Positions 26,460 through 35,034 of a stretch of 64,000 bases of DNA are shown one piece after another. The notes under the pieces were generated by a model. The model was not told where the DNA came from. It saw nothing but the letters and a program-made list of their open reading frames with translations, and ran no database searches. The first letter of the stretch is position 1, and every line of letters begins with the position of its first letter. Origin of the DNA: Anaerolineae bacterium (GTDB lineage Bacteria > Chloroflexota > Anaerolineae > Aggregatilineales > UBA2796); NCBI GenBank assembly GCA_019637615.1, contig JAHBVJ010000003.1, positions 62,001-126,000 on the forward strand, in the 5' to 3' direction. The translations under genes were made by a program, and so were the position numbers.

Positions 26460-27518
26460 ATGAAAAAACAGGTTACACGCCGCCAATTTATCGGCATTGG
26501 ACTCATGGCGGGAGCAGGGCTTGGCGTGATCCTTGCTGGATCGGGCAGCCTGCCGACGCAAGCACAAAGCCCCACCGCGACGGCGAAAAATGATAGCAAT
26601 GACAAAATGGGACTCGATCTTAGCGGCACGATCAGACGCATCCATGATCCGGTCGTGATCAAGGGCGAGGATGCTTACTATTTGTTTTGTACAGGTGCGG
26701 GCATCCCGATGCGCCGATCCGAGGATTTGCTCCAGTGGGAGATCGCGTCCCCGCCGAGCGTGTTCACGGTGCTGCCAGCATGGGTGCGCCAAGTGATCCC
26801 CGGTCAGGGCGACGTGTGGGCACCGGATATAGCCTACTTCAACGACAAGTATCACCTGTACTATGCCGTCTCGACGTTTGGCAAGAACCGCTCGGTGATC
26901 GGGCTGGCGACGAATGTTACGTTGGATTCCAAAGACCCTCACTATGCGTGGGTAGATGAAGGGTTGGTCATCGAGTCCGTCTCCACCAACAATTACAACT
27001 GTATCGATCCGAACCTCGTGATCGATGCGGATGGCGGTGCGTGGTTGGCGTTCGGCAGTTTTTGGAGCGGGATCAAGATGCGGCGGCTGGATTACGCGAC
27101 GGGGAAGCTCTCGACCGAGGATACCAAGCTGTATTCGCTGGCGACGCGCTTCGTGAACAGCGGCTCGGTGGAAGCGCCGTTCATCATCCGACAAGGCGAG
27201 TTTTACTATCTGTTCGTGTCCTTCGATTTTTGCTGCCGAGGCGCAGATAGTACCTATCGTGTGATGGTGGGGCGCTCACCGACGATCACGGGGCCATACG
27301 TCGATAAAGATGGCGTCGCGATGACACAGGGTGGCGGCACGCAGATCACCTTCCCGACGGAGCGTTGGAAAGGGCCGGGGCATAACGGGATCGTGCGCGA
27401 AAAGGATGCTGATTATATTGTGTATCACGCCTATGACGCGGCGAATAACGGCGTGCCCACGCTGAAGATCAGCAAATTGGTGTGGGACGCGGAAGGTTGG
27501 CCTTCGCTGGAGGCATGA
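26460..27518 (+). CDS. GH43 arabinan endo-1,5-alpha-L-arabinosidase, Tat-exported
   Basis: A 352-residue five-bladed propeller glycosidase. The Tat signal is TRRQFIGIGLMAGAG. The GH43 catalytic triad is visible: the base Asp in IRRIHDPVVI, the pKa-modulating Asp in NYNCIDPNL and the acid Glu in SGSVEAPFI. GDVWAPDIAYFNDKYHLYYA and WLAFGSFWSGIKM are typical of arabinanases. It would cut alpha-1,5-arabinan outside the cytoplasm, feeding the GH51 enzymes encoded at 35,035-38,058. The short gap to the CrtC-like gene suggests a common mRNA. A hairpin follows at 27532. Confidence 0.93.
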   Translation: MKKQVTRRQFIGIGLMAGAGLGVILAGSGSLPTQAQSPTATAKNDSNDKMGLDLSGTIRRIHDPVVIKGEDAYYLFCTGAGIPMRRSEDLLQWEIASPPSVFTVLPAWVRQVIPGQGDVWAPDIAYFNDKYHLYYAVSTFGKNRSVIGLATNVTLDSKDPHYAWVDEGLVIESVSTNNYNCIDPNLVIDADGGAWLAFGSFWSGIKMRRLDYATGKLSTEDTKLYSLATRFVNSGSVEAPFIIRQGEFYYLFVSFDFCCRGADSTYRVMVGRSPTITGPYVDKDGVAMTQGGGTQITFPTERWKGPGHNGIVREKDADYIVYHAYDAANNGVPTLKISKLVWDAEGWPSLEA

Positions 27519-27531
27519 GATACAACGTGAT

Positions 27532-27552
27532 AGGGCGATTTCACGTCGCCCT
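27532..27552. terminator. Hairpin between convergent GH43 and moaA
   Basis: A 7-bp stem AGGGCGA / TCGCCCT with a 7-base loop lies 14 bases after the GH43 stop and 10 bases before the moaA stop; T-runs are weak on both sides. Confidence 0.6.
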
Positions 27553-27562
27553 ATTGAATTGA

Positions 27563-28546
27563 TCAGCCGCCGATCTGGCTCATGACGCGGGTGAGCGGGA
27601 TAACCTCTTCCGCGAGGCCATGTCCCCACGGCTTTTCCCAGATGCCGCCGCGAATAATATGCTTGAGATCATCCAGTGTCGCGCCTTCACGCAACGGATG
27701 GAGTAGATCGACTTCTTTATCGCGCAGTAAGCACAAGCGGATAACACCTTCAGCGGTCAGGCGGGCACGGGTGCAACTGGCGCAAAACGGCTGCGTTACG
27801 CTGCTGATCATGCCGAGCGTGCCCTGTGCCCCGTGAATGCGGTAGAGACGCGCTTCGCCATCCAACTTGCCATCATCGACCAGCTCAAGCGGGCCGAACT
27901 CGGATTCGATGGTCTGGCGGATTTCGGCCTCGGTGACGACCTGCGCTTGCTGGAAGCCCGCCACGTCTCCGAACGGCATCATTTCGATGTAGCGCATTTG
28001 CCAATTATGATTGAGCGTGAGCGCCGCTAGTTCGAGGATGTCGTCTTGATCGTTGAAGCCGCGCACGACCACGGCGTTCAGTTTGATCGGCGTGAGGCCA
28101 GCCGCTTCCGCCGCGAGGATGCCGTTCCAGACCGTATCAATGTTGCCCCAACGGGTGATCTTCTTAAATTTGACGGGATCGAGCGTATCGACGCTGATGT
28201 TGACGCGCTGTAAGCCCGCCTGTTTCAGCGGTTCCGCCAAAGTGGGCAGCAACACGCCGTTGGTCGTCATGGTGATGGCACCGACGCCGGAGATGCCTTT
28301 CATCTCGCGCACGATGTCTACGATATTCGGGCGGATGGTCGGCTCTCCACCGGTCAGGCGATATTTATCAAAGCCGAGGTCGGCAAACAAACGAATCAGG
28401 GTGATCAACTCGTCATCTTGCATGAGGGCGGGATTGGGCAGGAAGGTCATGTCCTCTTTCATGCAGTAAACGCAGCGTAGATTGCATTTATCAGTCAGTG
28501 AAACCCGCAAATAGTGGATATTCCTGCCAAATCGATCTCTGGACAC
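27563..28546 (-). CDS. moaA: GTP 3',8-cyclase MoaA
   Basis: A radical-SAM enzyme for the first step of molybdenum cofactor synthesis. The N-terminal 4Fe-4S cluster motif is CNLRCVYC. RLTGGEPTIR, TTNGVLL and RVNISVDTLD follow the family pattern. The second cluster motif is FCASCTRARLT with a later Cys in RLCLL, and the chain ends in the expected IGG. Start GTG 28546 (after AGGTGTAAG) gives 327 residues beginning near DRFGR; ATG 28597 would add 17 residues without family support. No other moa gene is in the window. Confidence 0.96.
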   Translation of the reverse strand: MSRDRFGRNIHYLRVSLTDKCNLRCVYCMKEDMTFLPNPALMQDDELITLIRLFADLGFDKYRLTGGEPTIRPNIVDIVREMKGISGVGAITMTTNGVLLPTLAEPLKQAGLQRVNISVDTLDPVKFKKITRWGNIDTVWNGILAAEAAGLTPIKLNAVVVRGFNDQDDILELAALTLNHNWQMRYIEMMPFGDVAGFQQAQVVTEAEIRQTIESEFGPLELVDDGKLDGEARLYRIHGAQGTLGMISSVTQPFCASCTRARLTAEGVIRLCLLRDKEVDLLHPLREGATLDDLKHIIRGGIWEKPWGHGLAEEVIPLTRVMSQIGG

Positions 28547-28704
28547 CTTACACCTGCTTCGCTCTTGTACATCGGATTCTAGGAGTAGACCTAACATTTG
28601 TCAAATCATCATCTTCTTTATTCATCTTCGGTACATCCATCATCGATTCTGGCAACAAGCACATGGATCACGACTGATTGTAGAACTTTCAGTCAATACC
28701 AGCC

Positions 28705-28732
28705 TTGAAATGCTCTCGCGTTCTGGTATTAT
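28705..28732 (+). promoter_or_regulatory. Candidate sigma-70 promoter
   Basis: TTGAAA, 16-base spacer, TATTAT. It lies about 365 bases before the LysR start, so its transcript would have a long leader. Confidence 0.4.
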
Positions 28733-29034
28733 ACGAACAAATTATCAAAATTGGAAGTGACCATTTTTCTGGACGAAGTAAGGTAACTTCCGACTCAATC
28801 ATCTCTCACATAGTCTCGATAGCGGGCAAATCGTTACAGTAGTCGAATAAAACATGATCTTCGGCCTAGTGCGGACATTGACCAAGCGCTGGCGGAGAGG
28901 TCTACGCCCACTGGCTACCCCGTGAATGGTACGGAAGTTTTGGTCATAAGTGGATCTTTGTGCGGAGCCATTATTATGATAAGGTACATGCATCAAAAAC
29001 TTCCAACAAGCGGACGAAGGATAGCATAACGATC

Positions 29035-29048
29035 TCTACTCTAGTAGA
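29035..29048. promoter_or_regulatory. Palindrome upstream of LysR gene
   Basis: TCTACT, two bases, AGTAGA, ending 46 bases before the start codon. Position and dyad symmetry suit an autoregulatory LysR site. Confidence 0.4.
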
Positions 29049-29094
29049 TATCGTATAGACGACAGCGCATACAGCCATATTACGGGACATAAGC

Positions 29095-30027
29095 ATGGAT
29101 TTTCAACAATTACGCTCGTTCCAGTTGGTGGCACGCACGCTGAGTTTTACGCGTGCTGCCGAGGTGCTTGACTATGCCCAGTCGAGTGTCACTGCACAGA
29201 TTCAGTCTTTGGAGAAGGAACTCGACGTCCGGCTGTTTGATCGCTTGGGACGGCGCATCGTGCTCACCGAGGCGGGACGGCGGCTGCTGGAATATGCCGA
29301 GCGCATCCTTCAGATGACCGACGAGGCGCTGTTGGCGGTGACGCACCCCGAAAAGCCGACGGGACACCTGCATATGAGCGCGCCAGAAACACTGACAGCA
29401 TTCCGACTGCCGTTTCTGCTGCGCAAATTCCGCAGTAAATTCCCGGGCATCCAGTTGTTGCTCCAATATGTGCATCGTTCGGAAGTATTCCAGCGCATTT
29501 CCGAAGGCAAAGTGGACATCGCGTTCAATTTTGACGTGCCGAATTTCGAGCCGCCGACAAACATCTGTGTGCGCGAATTGGCACGCGAACGGCTACTGGT
29601 CATCGCGCCGCCGGATCATCCGTTGGCGGGATGCGCACATGTCGAGGCGCAGGACTTCCGGCACGAATTGATGCTGTTGACGGAAACTTTCTGCACGTAC
29701 CGTCATATGTTTGAAGATGCCGTCGCCGCGCAAGGCGTCCGGCTGGCAGAGACGATGGAATATCACAGCGTCGAGGCCATCAAGCAGTGCGTGATGGCGG
29801 GCGTGGGGTTGGGCGTGCTGCCGGAAGTTGCCGTAGCAAGGGAACTGCGCGAGGAACGGTTGGTGGCGCTGGAATGGTCAGAAGAACCGCTGATATTGTC
29901 TACTTACGTGATGTGGCACCGCGAACGGGCATTGACACCCGTGATGGAAGAACTGCTGCGGATCACGGACAGCTATTTCCTTGACCCATCGCCGTTATCG
30001 ATGGACTTCATCAATTCTTTTCGTTGA
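29095..30027 (+). CDS. LysR-family transcriptional regulator
   Basis: A 310-residue regulator. The N-terminal winged HTH is canonical (LRSFQLVARTLSFTRAAEVLDYAQSSVTAQI, then LEKELDVRLFDRLGRRIVLTEAG). The C-terminal part is a periplasmic-binding-protein-like effector domain (about 90-300) with GHLHMSAPETLTAFRLP at its start. Such proteins usually control an adjacent divergent gene, but the upstream neighbour (moaA) is about 550 bases away and the downstream gene is a DinB-like protein on the same strand. The effector is unknown. Confidence 0.93.
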   Translation: MDFQQLRSFQLVARTLSFTRAAEVLDYAQSSVTAQIQSLEKELDVRLFDRLGRRIVLTEAGRRLLEYAERILQMTDEALLAVTHPEKPTGHLHMSAPETLTAFRLPFLLRKFRSKFPGIQLLLQYVHRSEVFQRISEGKVDIAFNFDVPNFEPPTNICVRELARERLLVIAPPDHPLAGCAHVEAQDFRHELMLLTETFCTYRHMFEDAVAAQGVRLAETMEYHSVEAIKQCVMAGVGLGVLPEVAVARELREERLVALEWSEEPLILSTYVMWHRERALTPVMEELLRITDSYFLDPSPLSMDFINSFR

Positions 30028-30053
30028 TGGTCGAAGCGTCGGGCATTTATAAT
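30024..30053 (+). promoter_or_regulatory. Candidate sigma-70 promoter for DinB-like gene
   Basis: TTGATG at 30024, an 18-base spacer and TATAAT at 30048; the ATG of the next gene is 33 bases downstream. Confidence 0.55.
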
Positions 30054-30085
30054 GCGTGGTTTAGTCAACAGCATCGAGGTGTCCC

Positions 30086-30574
30086 ATGCTCACAAACGAC
30101 CAACGCAGCGCTAAGATCGAGGCGATCCGCCGCTTTCCCGATGAACTCGCCAACATCGTCAGCGGCCTGAGTAAAACACAGCTCACCACGCCGTATCTGG
30201 CGGAGGAATGGTCAGCCCAGCGCATCGTGCATCATACCGCCGATTCGCATATGAATGGGCTGATCCGGCTGAAACTGGTGTTAACGGCTGAGGAACCGCC
30301 GCTGGTCGCTTATGATCAGGATGAATGGTCAACACTGCCCGATGTTGAGCTGCCGATTGAGGTGTCGCTCGGCATTTTGCGCGGCGTGCATCAGCGGTGG
30401 TGTGCCATCTGGGACAGCCTTCAGGAGGCGGATTGGACACGGACGGGGATTCATACGGAAAATGGGCGTATTTCTACAGAAGATTTGTTGAATATCTATG
30501 ACAATCACTGTCGGGCGCATCTTGACCAGCTAAAACGCGTTTTGGCGGCTGCCAACACCGCGCCAACCACCTAA
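30086..30574 (+). CDS. DinB/YfiT-like putative metal-dependent hydrolase or thiol transferase
   Basis: A 162-residue four-helix-bundle protein of the DinB superfamily, closest in pattern to YfiT/BstA. The metal-binding histidines are seen in RIVHHTADSHMNGL and NHCRAHLDQL, giving the usual three-His site. Relatives act as bacillithiol or mycothiol S-transferases or unknown hydrolases. GAGGTG stands before the ATG and a good promoter lies 33 bases upstream. Which thiol or substrate is used cannot be told; no thiol biosynthesis gene is adjacent, although an MshA-like glycosyltransferase occurs at 50,267. Confidence 0.85.
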   Translation: MLTNDQRSAKIEAIRRFPDELANIVSGLSKTQLTTPYLAEEWSAQRIVHHTADSHMNGLIRLKLVLTAEEPPLVAYDQDEWSTLPDVELPIEVSLGILRGVHQRWCAIWDSLQEADWTRTGIHTENGRISTEDLLNIYDNHCRAHLDQLKRVLAAANTAPTT

Positions 30575-30655
30575 TTTGCAACCAACTTGCTCAATCTGGT
30601 GTTTAGAAGACAGCGCAATGCGGTGTGTTAAACGCTGCTAAAGGTAAGGAAATCC

Positions 30656-31564
30656 ATGCTTAACTGGATATTGTTTGGATTGTTAGGTCTCATCTGGGGA
30701 TCGTCGTTTCTGTTGATCAAAATTGGTGTGGTGGACTTTGGCCCCTTCCCACTGGTCGCGACGCGCGTCGGGTTGGCATCGATTGCGTTCATCATCACGC
30801 TGTTGGCGCTACGTAAGCCGCTGCCACGTGACCGCCGCACATGGCTGATTCTGGCGCTCATCGGGTTGACGAATACGGCGCTGCCGTTCCTGCTGATCAC
30901 GTGGGGCGAGCAGACCATCGACAGCGGGTTGGCGGGCGTGCTCAACAGCACCGTGCCGTTGTTCAGCGTAATCATTGCGCACCTCGCGCTGAAAGACGAC
31001 AAAATCCACTTCGGGAAGATCATGGGCTTGATCGGCGGTTTCACAGGCGTGTTGATCCTCGCGCTGCGTTCGGCCGACCCGACTCATGTGAATTCGGTGT
31101 GGGGACAAGTCGCGGTGGTGCTGGCTGCAATCTGCTATGCCTTCTCGGTAGTGATCATCCGCGCGAATTTGCGGCACCTTGATTCGATGGTGACGGCAGG
31201 CACGACGATCACGTTCGGGGCGATCTACACCCTGATCGCGACGTTCATCATCGTCCACCCGCTGCCTAACTTAAGCCAACTCCCCGTGAATTCCGTGATC
31301 GCGGTGGTGGTGTTGGGGCTGTTGAACACCTTCGTGGCGTATATCTTGAATTTTCGGCTGATTAAGGCGTGGGGTGCATCACGATCCACGACTGTCACCT
31401 ATTTGATGCCGCCGATCAGCTTGATGCTAGGTATCTTGTTCGGTAACGAGCAGTTCGATTGGCGGCTCGTGATCGCGGCGGTGTTGATCATCGGCGGTGT
31501 GCTACTGGCGAACCTGTGGAAGCCCGCGAATCCGCAAGTTGTGGTGGCGACCGCCAAAACGTAG
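30656..31564 (+). CDS. EamA-family (DMT) transporter
   Basis: A 302-residue protein with ten predicted membrane helices arranged as two EamA repeats. The first begins FGLLGLIWGSSFLLIKIG, a hallmark of the family, and LINSTVPLF-type LAGVLNSTVPLFSVIIAHLALKDD closes repeat one. The second repeat has YAFSVVIIRANL and ends in LMLGILFGNEQFDWRLVIAAVLIIGGVLLANL. Members export metabolites or amino acids; the substrate is unknown. The gene is preceded by AAGGTAAGGA and stands 81 bases after the DinB-like gene. Confidence 0.92.
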   Translation: MLNWILFGLLGLIWGSSFLLIKIGVVDFGPFPLVATRVGLASIAFIITLLALRKPLPRDRRTWLILALIGLTNTALPFLLITWGEQTIDSGLAGVLNSTVPLFSVIIAHLALKDDKIHFGKIMGLIGGFTGVLILALRSADPTHVNSVWGQVAVVLAAICYAFSVVIIRANLRHLDSMVTAGTTITFGAIYTLIATFIIVHPLPNLSQLPVNSVIAVVVLGLLNTFVAYILNFRLIKAWGASRSTTVTYLMPPISLMLGILFGNEQFDWRLVIAAVLIIGGVLLANLWKPANPQVVVATAKT

Positions 31565-31641
31565 CACAGACTGCCATAGAATCGGGAAAGCGTCGGGCAA
31601 GGATGCGTACAGACGTGGTAGGATAACGGTCGGTACGCACT

Positions 31642-33267
31642 ATGATGACTCAACGCTTTCTTCACATCGCACGCTTCGGCCTGTTGACTATTATCTTATC
31701 GGCCTGTTCAGGTATGGGAGGGGCTGCCCCTACCTCGAATCCTGAATTTGGTACGCAGGTGGCGCTGGCGGCTTCGGCAACGGCTACACCGACCCGCACC
31801 GCTACTCCAGCCGGTACCCAACAACCCGCGTTTGGGCCAGTTGTGGGGCCGACCCTGCCGATCACGAGCGATCAGACGGCGCGCACGATTACGCCGCTAC
31901 CCATCGCTACCCAGCCGGGGATAGTGCCCACCTACGGTGCCATTATCGGTGCCGGAGATACCCCGATCCCAAGCGCGACACCAGCGACACCAACGCAACC
32001 ATCGTTCGTTATCCCCGCCACCAGCAGCGCTCCAACAGCGACTTTTGGCGCGATCATCGATCCGAATTATACGCCGCCGCCAACACAAACAGCCGCGCCG
32101 CCTGCCGTCACGCTGCCCGCTATAGCGACGGAAGGCCCATCGCCTACCCCCGCGCCAATCCTGCGCTCTGATCTGATGGGCATCCAGATGCATTCGAACC
32201 TGTCAGACGCGGATTGGGATACGATGCTGGATCGGGCGAAGGCGCTAGGAGTCGGTTGGTTGAAGGTGCAGGTAGCTTGGAGCGAGGCTGAACCGCAACA
32301 AGGCGTATATACGGAAGCGTACAACGGCTTGGTGCTGCAAATCCAGCGGGCACATCTGCGGGGGTTCCGCACGTTCGTGACGGTAGCAAAATCCCCCGCG
32401 TGGGCACGTCCGAATGGCGCAAGCTCGGTGGAGGATGGACCACCTACCAACGCTGTCGATTATGCCAACTTCGTCGGCAAACTGGTCAGGGAAGTCAAAC
32501 CAGAATTCATCGACGCGGTCGAGGTGTGGAACGAACCTAATCTGCAACGCGAATGGCGCGATAAGCCAATTTCGGGCGCAGAATATATGGTGCTGTTCCG
32601 TCCCACTTATGATGCAATCGTGGCGGAACAACAGAAACAGCCCGCACCGCACCGTATCATGGTGATTGTAGCTGGCCCTGCGCCGACCTATACCGCTGCC
32701 TCCGGTTCGTCGCTGGATGACCGCGCATGGTTGCAGCAAGTGTATGACGCTGGCATAGCGCAATATGGCGATGATGTGGCAATCGGCGCGCATCCCTACG
32801 GTTGGGTGAATCCACCGGACGCGACTTGCTGCCAACCACAACCCGGCGTTACCGGCTGGTATGAATATCCGGTGTTTTATTTCCGCAACACCATCGATGA
32901 TTACCGCGCGATCATGGTGCGCAACAACAATGAGCAGCGCAAATTGTGGGTAACGGAATTCGGCTGGGCAACCTTCGATGGATTGAAGCGCAGTGATGGC
33001 AGCGGCGGGCAACCGCAGGCCGAGTCGGGCTGGCAAGGGGTGCTCTCGCAAGCACAACAGGCCGATTACACGCTACGGGCATTCTCACTGGCGCAGCATG
33101 ACCCCTACTATGCGTTCATGGGGCCGATGATCCTGTGGAATCTGAACTTCGCGACACTGCCCGGTTTCGTGGATAACAGCCGCGAAGAATCGGCGTTTTC
33201 GCTGCTCGATCAGAACGGCAACCCGCGCCAGATATTCATCGCGATCAAGGATGCGCCAAAGCAATAA
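31642..33267 (+). CDS. Glycoside-hydrolase-like lipoprotein (GH39/GH5-type TIM barrel)
   Basis: A 541-residue lipoprotein: lipobox LLTIILSAC (Cys22), then about 140 residues rich in Thr, Pro and Ala (tether), then a TIM-barrel glycosidase-like domain from about residue 170. The probable acid/base Glu is in AVEVWNEPNLQ and the nucleophile Glu in LWVTEFGW, the pair expected for clan GH-A. MHSNLSDADWDTML and GVGWLKVQVAWSEAEP open the barrel. The sugar specificity is unknown; the family arrangement recalls GH39 and GH5. A surface-held hydrolase fits the other arabinose-polymer enzymes nearby. Confidence 0.85.
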   Translation: MMTQRFLHIARFGLLTIILSACSGMGGAAPTSNPEFGTQVALAASATATPTRTATPAGTQQPAFGPVVGPTLPITSDQTARTITPLPIATQPGIVPTYGAIIGAGDTPIPSATPATPTQPSFVIPATSSAPTATFGAIIDPNYTPPPTQTAAPPAVTLPAIATEGPSPTPAPILRSDLMGIQMHSNLSDADWDTMLDRAKALGVGWLKVQVAWSEAEPQQGVYTEAYNGLVLQIQRAHLRGFRTFVTVAKSPAWARPNGASSVEDGPPTNAVDYANFVGKLVREVKPEFIDAVEVWNEPNLQREWRDKPISGAEYMVLFRPTYDAIVAEQQKQPAPHRIMVIVAGPAPTYTAASGSSLDDRAWLQQVYDAGIAQYGDDVAIGAHPYGWVNPPDATCCQPQPGVTGWYEYPVFYFRNTIDDYRAIMVRNNNEQRKLWVTEFGWATFDGLKRSDGSGGQPQAESGWQGVLSQAQQADYTLRAFSLAQHDPYYAFMGPMILWNLNFATLPGFVDNSREESAFSLLDQNGNPRQIFIAIKDAPKQ

Positions 33268-33274
33268 CCGAGGT

Positions 33275-33592
33275 TCAGGTAATGCTGTCGATAGGGATGA
33301 TCTTATCGGCATAATCCGGCGCAAAGGAACGCACCAGATCGCCACAGCAAAAGGTGACCTGCTCCTGATTGAGCGTGTAAAAACGCTGGCGACCTTCTTG
33401 CCGGATGATCACCAATTTGGCCTCTTCCAACTTCTTCAAGTGATGGCTGACCGTGGGTTGATTGACCTTGCCGTCGAGCTTGTCCACCACGTCATTCACA
33501 CTTAACCACACGCAGCATAAGTGCCCCATGATCTCCATGCGGGTGTCATCGGCAATCGCTTTGGCAAATAGAAGTTGATCGGAGGTAAACAT
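33275..33592 (-). CDS. ArsR-family HTH repressor
   Basis: A 105-residue winged-helix regulator. The DNA-recognition helix region reads NQPTVSHHLKKLEEAKLVIIRQEGRQRFYTLN. In place of the ELCVCDL metal site of ArsR, helix 3 has HLCCVWLSVND (Cys pair), and a further Cys pair lies in VTFCCGDL near the C-terminus. Four cysteines in two pairs could bind a thiophilic metal or a cluster, but this is inference. No metal pump or arsenic gene is adjacent. The start overlaps a region of ATAGGTT repeats that may be its operator. Confidence 0.92.
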   Translation of the reverse strand: MFTSDQLLFAKAIADDTRMEIMGHLCCVWLSVNDVVDKLDGKVNQPTVSHHLKKLEEAKLVIIRQEGRQRFYTLNQEQVTFCCGDLVRSFAPDYADKIIPIDSIT

Positions 33593-33630
33593 AGGTTCAA
33601 CATCTCACCTTGAATATAGGTTAAGCATAT
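33591..33630. promoter_or_regulatory. Candidate ArsR operator region
   Basis: ATAGGTT occurs twice (33591 and 33616), the second within ATATAGGTTAAGCATAT at 33614-33630, which has ATAT arms around a short centre. It lies directly upstream of the ArsR start. Confidence 0.4.
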
Positions 33631-33696
33631 CAGAAATGCCCCGTTCAGCCCACCCGCAACGTGCCGTGAGGAACAGATAATAGTTCGCATAGTAAT

Positions 33697-33725
33697 TTGA
33701 AGTGGACTAAGGAGCGCGATACAAT
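33697..33725 (+). promoter_or_regulatory. Sigma-70-like promoter of lipoprotein gene
   Basis: TTGAAG, an exact 17-base spacer and TACAAT. The transcript would begin near 33732, just before the hairpin at 33740. Confidence 0.6.
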
Positions 33726-33739
33726 CCCCGTTACTTCAT

Positions 33740-33764
33740 GGGACGGTGCGAAATCGTCCCTTTT
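33740..33764 (+). terminator. Terminator-like hairpin in leader
   Basis: GGGACG / CGTCCC stem (33740-33745 with 33755-33760) followed by TTTT. It sits between the promoter at 33697 and the lipoprotein start at 33793, so it could act as an attenuator. Confidence 0.6.
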
Positions 33765-33792
33765 ACCTGTTAAGTGACCGATAGGATTTGCG

Positions 33793-34482
33793 ATGCTCAG
33801 GAAGTTCTCACGCCATTGGAAAGCGATCATCTTGCTGCTTGTCGGCGGCTTAGTGCTGGCAAGCTGCTCGCCCCCTCCTCCGCTCCGTTCGGATAAATAT
33901 CTAAACGATACCAGCCTGATCACAGGTAAACCCTGCGATATTCCTTGTTATCAAAACATCACGGTAGGGAAGACCACCTTCGCGGATGCAGTGAGCATCG
34001 TGAAATCGAATGCCGCTTTCAAGGATGTGCAGAACCGCGACGCCACCAGCGACCAGCCAGCGGCGGCGGTATGGTCGTCTGCCAGCAGCGGTGAACAGTG
34101 CTGCCAGATGATTTCCGATAGCAAGGGCTTGGTCGAGTCGATCACGCTGCGCCTCGCGCCCAATATGACGATCGGGCAAGTGATCGAAAAGCTCGGTGAA
34201 CCACAGTACACCTTCAGCACCGAGTATACGGATGAAGAAGCGGTAATCCAGTTGCTGTATCCTGAAAAAGGTATCGTGCTGCTGGTCGTGCCGGGTGATG
34301 CCAACAGCTCGCTCGAAGCGGGTGATCCGGCGGTGGCGGTGATTTACTTAGACCCTGTTCGTTTCAAAGACTTAATCAAGGAAGCGACCTTGCAAGGGTG
34401 GGCAGGCTACCAGACCTTCAAAGTCTATAAAGATGCCACGCCAATCGTGACGGCAGTGCCTTCCGCGACACCAGCGCCTTAA
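33793..34482 (+). CDS. Hypothetical lipoprotein, 229 aa
   Basis: The signal peptide ends in a lipobox (LVGGLVLASC, Cys25). The rest contains PCDIPCYQNITVGKTTFADAV, with a close cysteine pair and a G-x-T-T-x-x-x-A element, and TLRLAPNMTIGQVIEKLGEPQY. The second stretch resembles the helix-turn of small outer-envelope BamE/SmpA-like or I-set proteins, but the similarity is weak. It ends in a Thr/Pro tail. Promoter-like and terminator-like sequences precede it. Predicted to be attached to the membrane surface; function unknown. Confidence 0.7.
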   Translation: MLRKFSRHWKAIILLLVGGLVLASCSPPPPLRSDKYLNDTSLITGKPCDIPCYQNITVGKTTFADAVSIVKSNAAFKDVQNRDATSDQPAAAVWSSASSGEQCCQMISDSKGLVESITLRLAPNMTIGQVIEKLGEPQYTFSTEYTDEEAVIQLLYPEKGIVLLVVPGDANSSLEAGDPAVAVIYLDPVRFKDLIKEATLQGWAGYQTFKVYKDATPIVTAVPSATPAP

Positions 34483-34516
34483 CGGGCTGTGCTGCTCATC
34501 TGAGGTAAATAACTGG

Positions 34517-34553
34517 CGTCCTTCTGATTGTACAGAGGGACGTTTCTTTTTCT
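34517..34553 (+). terminator. Rho-independent terminator
   Basis: CGTCC / GGACG short stem with a 16-base loop followed by TTTCTTTTTCT, 35 bases after the lipoprotein stop. Confidence 0.6.
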
Positions 34554-34617
34554 GACTAAATTACTGTACAATTAGATTCAAATAGATTTTTTTGCTACAA
34601 GGGAATGAGGAGGGTTT

Positions 34618-34851
34618 ATGCGAACCGGTAGTTACGTGGACGCGCTAGATGAATCCTTTGAGTACATGGTCTCCTCACCGACGCCACAATCTGTTCTCGA
34701 TTATTACGCCACCGAAGTACGCCAACAGGCAGCCCAACCAACACAAGCCGACCAGCCCACAGCCCCCCAATCGGAAGTGTCTGACAACCTGATCAATCGG
34801 TTGGCGGCTCGTGCGCGCGATCTGTTTTCGCTGTTCAGCCGTCCACAATAA
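34618..34851 (+). CDS. Small hypothetical protein, 77 aa
   Basis: A short gene with a strong ribosome site (GAGGAGGG) directly upstream of the ATG and flanking terminators on both sides, which supports it as real. The product has an acidic N-terminal part (YVDALDESFEYMV), a Gln/Pro/Thr-rich middle and an amphipathic C-terminal helix (LINRLAARARDLFSLF). No domain is recognised. The C-terminal helix could touch a membrane or a partner protein, but there is no direct evidence. Confidence 0.6.
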   Translation: MRTGSYVDALDESFEYMVSSPTPQSVLDYYATEVRQQAAQPTQADQPTAPQSEVSDNLINRLAARARDLFSLFSRPQ

Positions 34852-34868
34852 GACGTTCGGCGGTCTGA

Positions 34869-34891
34869 CAGGGCGAGATCATCCCGCCCTG
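34869..34891. terminator. Hairpin after small gene
   Basis: CAGGGCG / CGCCCTG stem with a 9-base loop, 17 bases after the stop of the 77-aa gene; no T-run. Confidence 0.5.
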
Positions 34892-34934
34892 TGCCTTGTG
34901 TAGCTGGCTGTTACATCCTCAGTGTTTTGCTAAG

Positions 34935-34965
34935 AAGGCAGCGTTTTGTAGGCTGCCTTCCTCTT
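34935..34965 (+). terminator. Second hairpin before the GH51 gene end
   Basis: AAGGCAGC / GCTGCCTT stem (34935-34942 with 34952-34959) followed by CCTCTT; it lies between the convergent small gene and GH51 gene and may stop either. Confidence 0.55.
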
Positions 34966-35034
34966 AACGTCGGCCTGTTGGACGAGCACCATTACGCCGA
35001 ATTTTCTGCTGAGGATGCACGATTGCGTACAAAC

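Larger units (their letters stand above)
28547..29094. other. Gene-poor region between moaA and the LysR gene
   Basis: About 550 bases without a convincing gene. It contains a promoter-like pair (TTGAAA at 28705, 16-base spacer, TATTAT at 28727) reading right and a palindrome TCTACT-CT-AGTAGA at 29035-29048. A 65-codon minus-strand frame at 28799-28996 has no recognisable features. Confidence 0.5.

Noticed and set aside
26319..27194. Minus-strand open frame of 291 codons opposite the GH43 gene
   Set aside because: The GH43 catalytic triad lies on the plus strand; the antisense frame shows no motif.
28799..28996. Minus-strand 65-codon frame between moaA and the LysR gene
   Set aside because: No ribosome site, no domain and no supporting neighbour.
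32245..33057. Minus-strand frame of 270 codons opposite the GH39/GH5-like gene
   Set aside because: The plus strand encodes both catalytic Glu motifs; the antisense frame lacks any domain.
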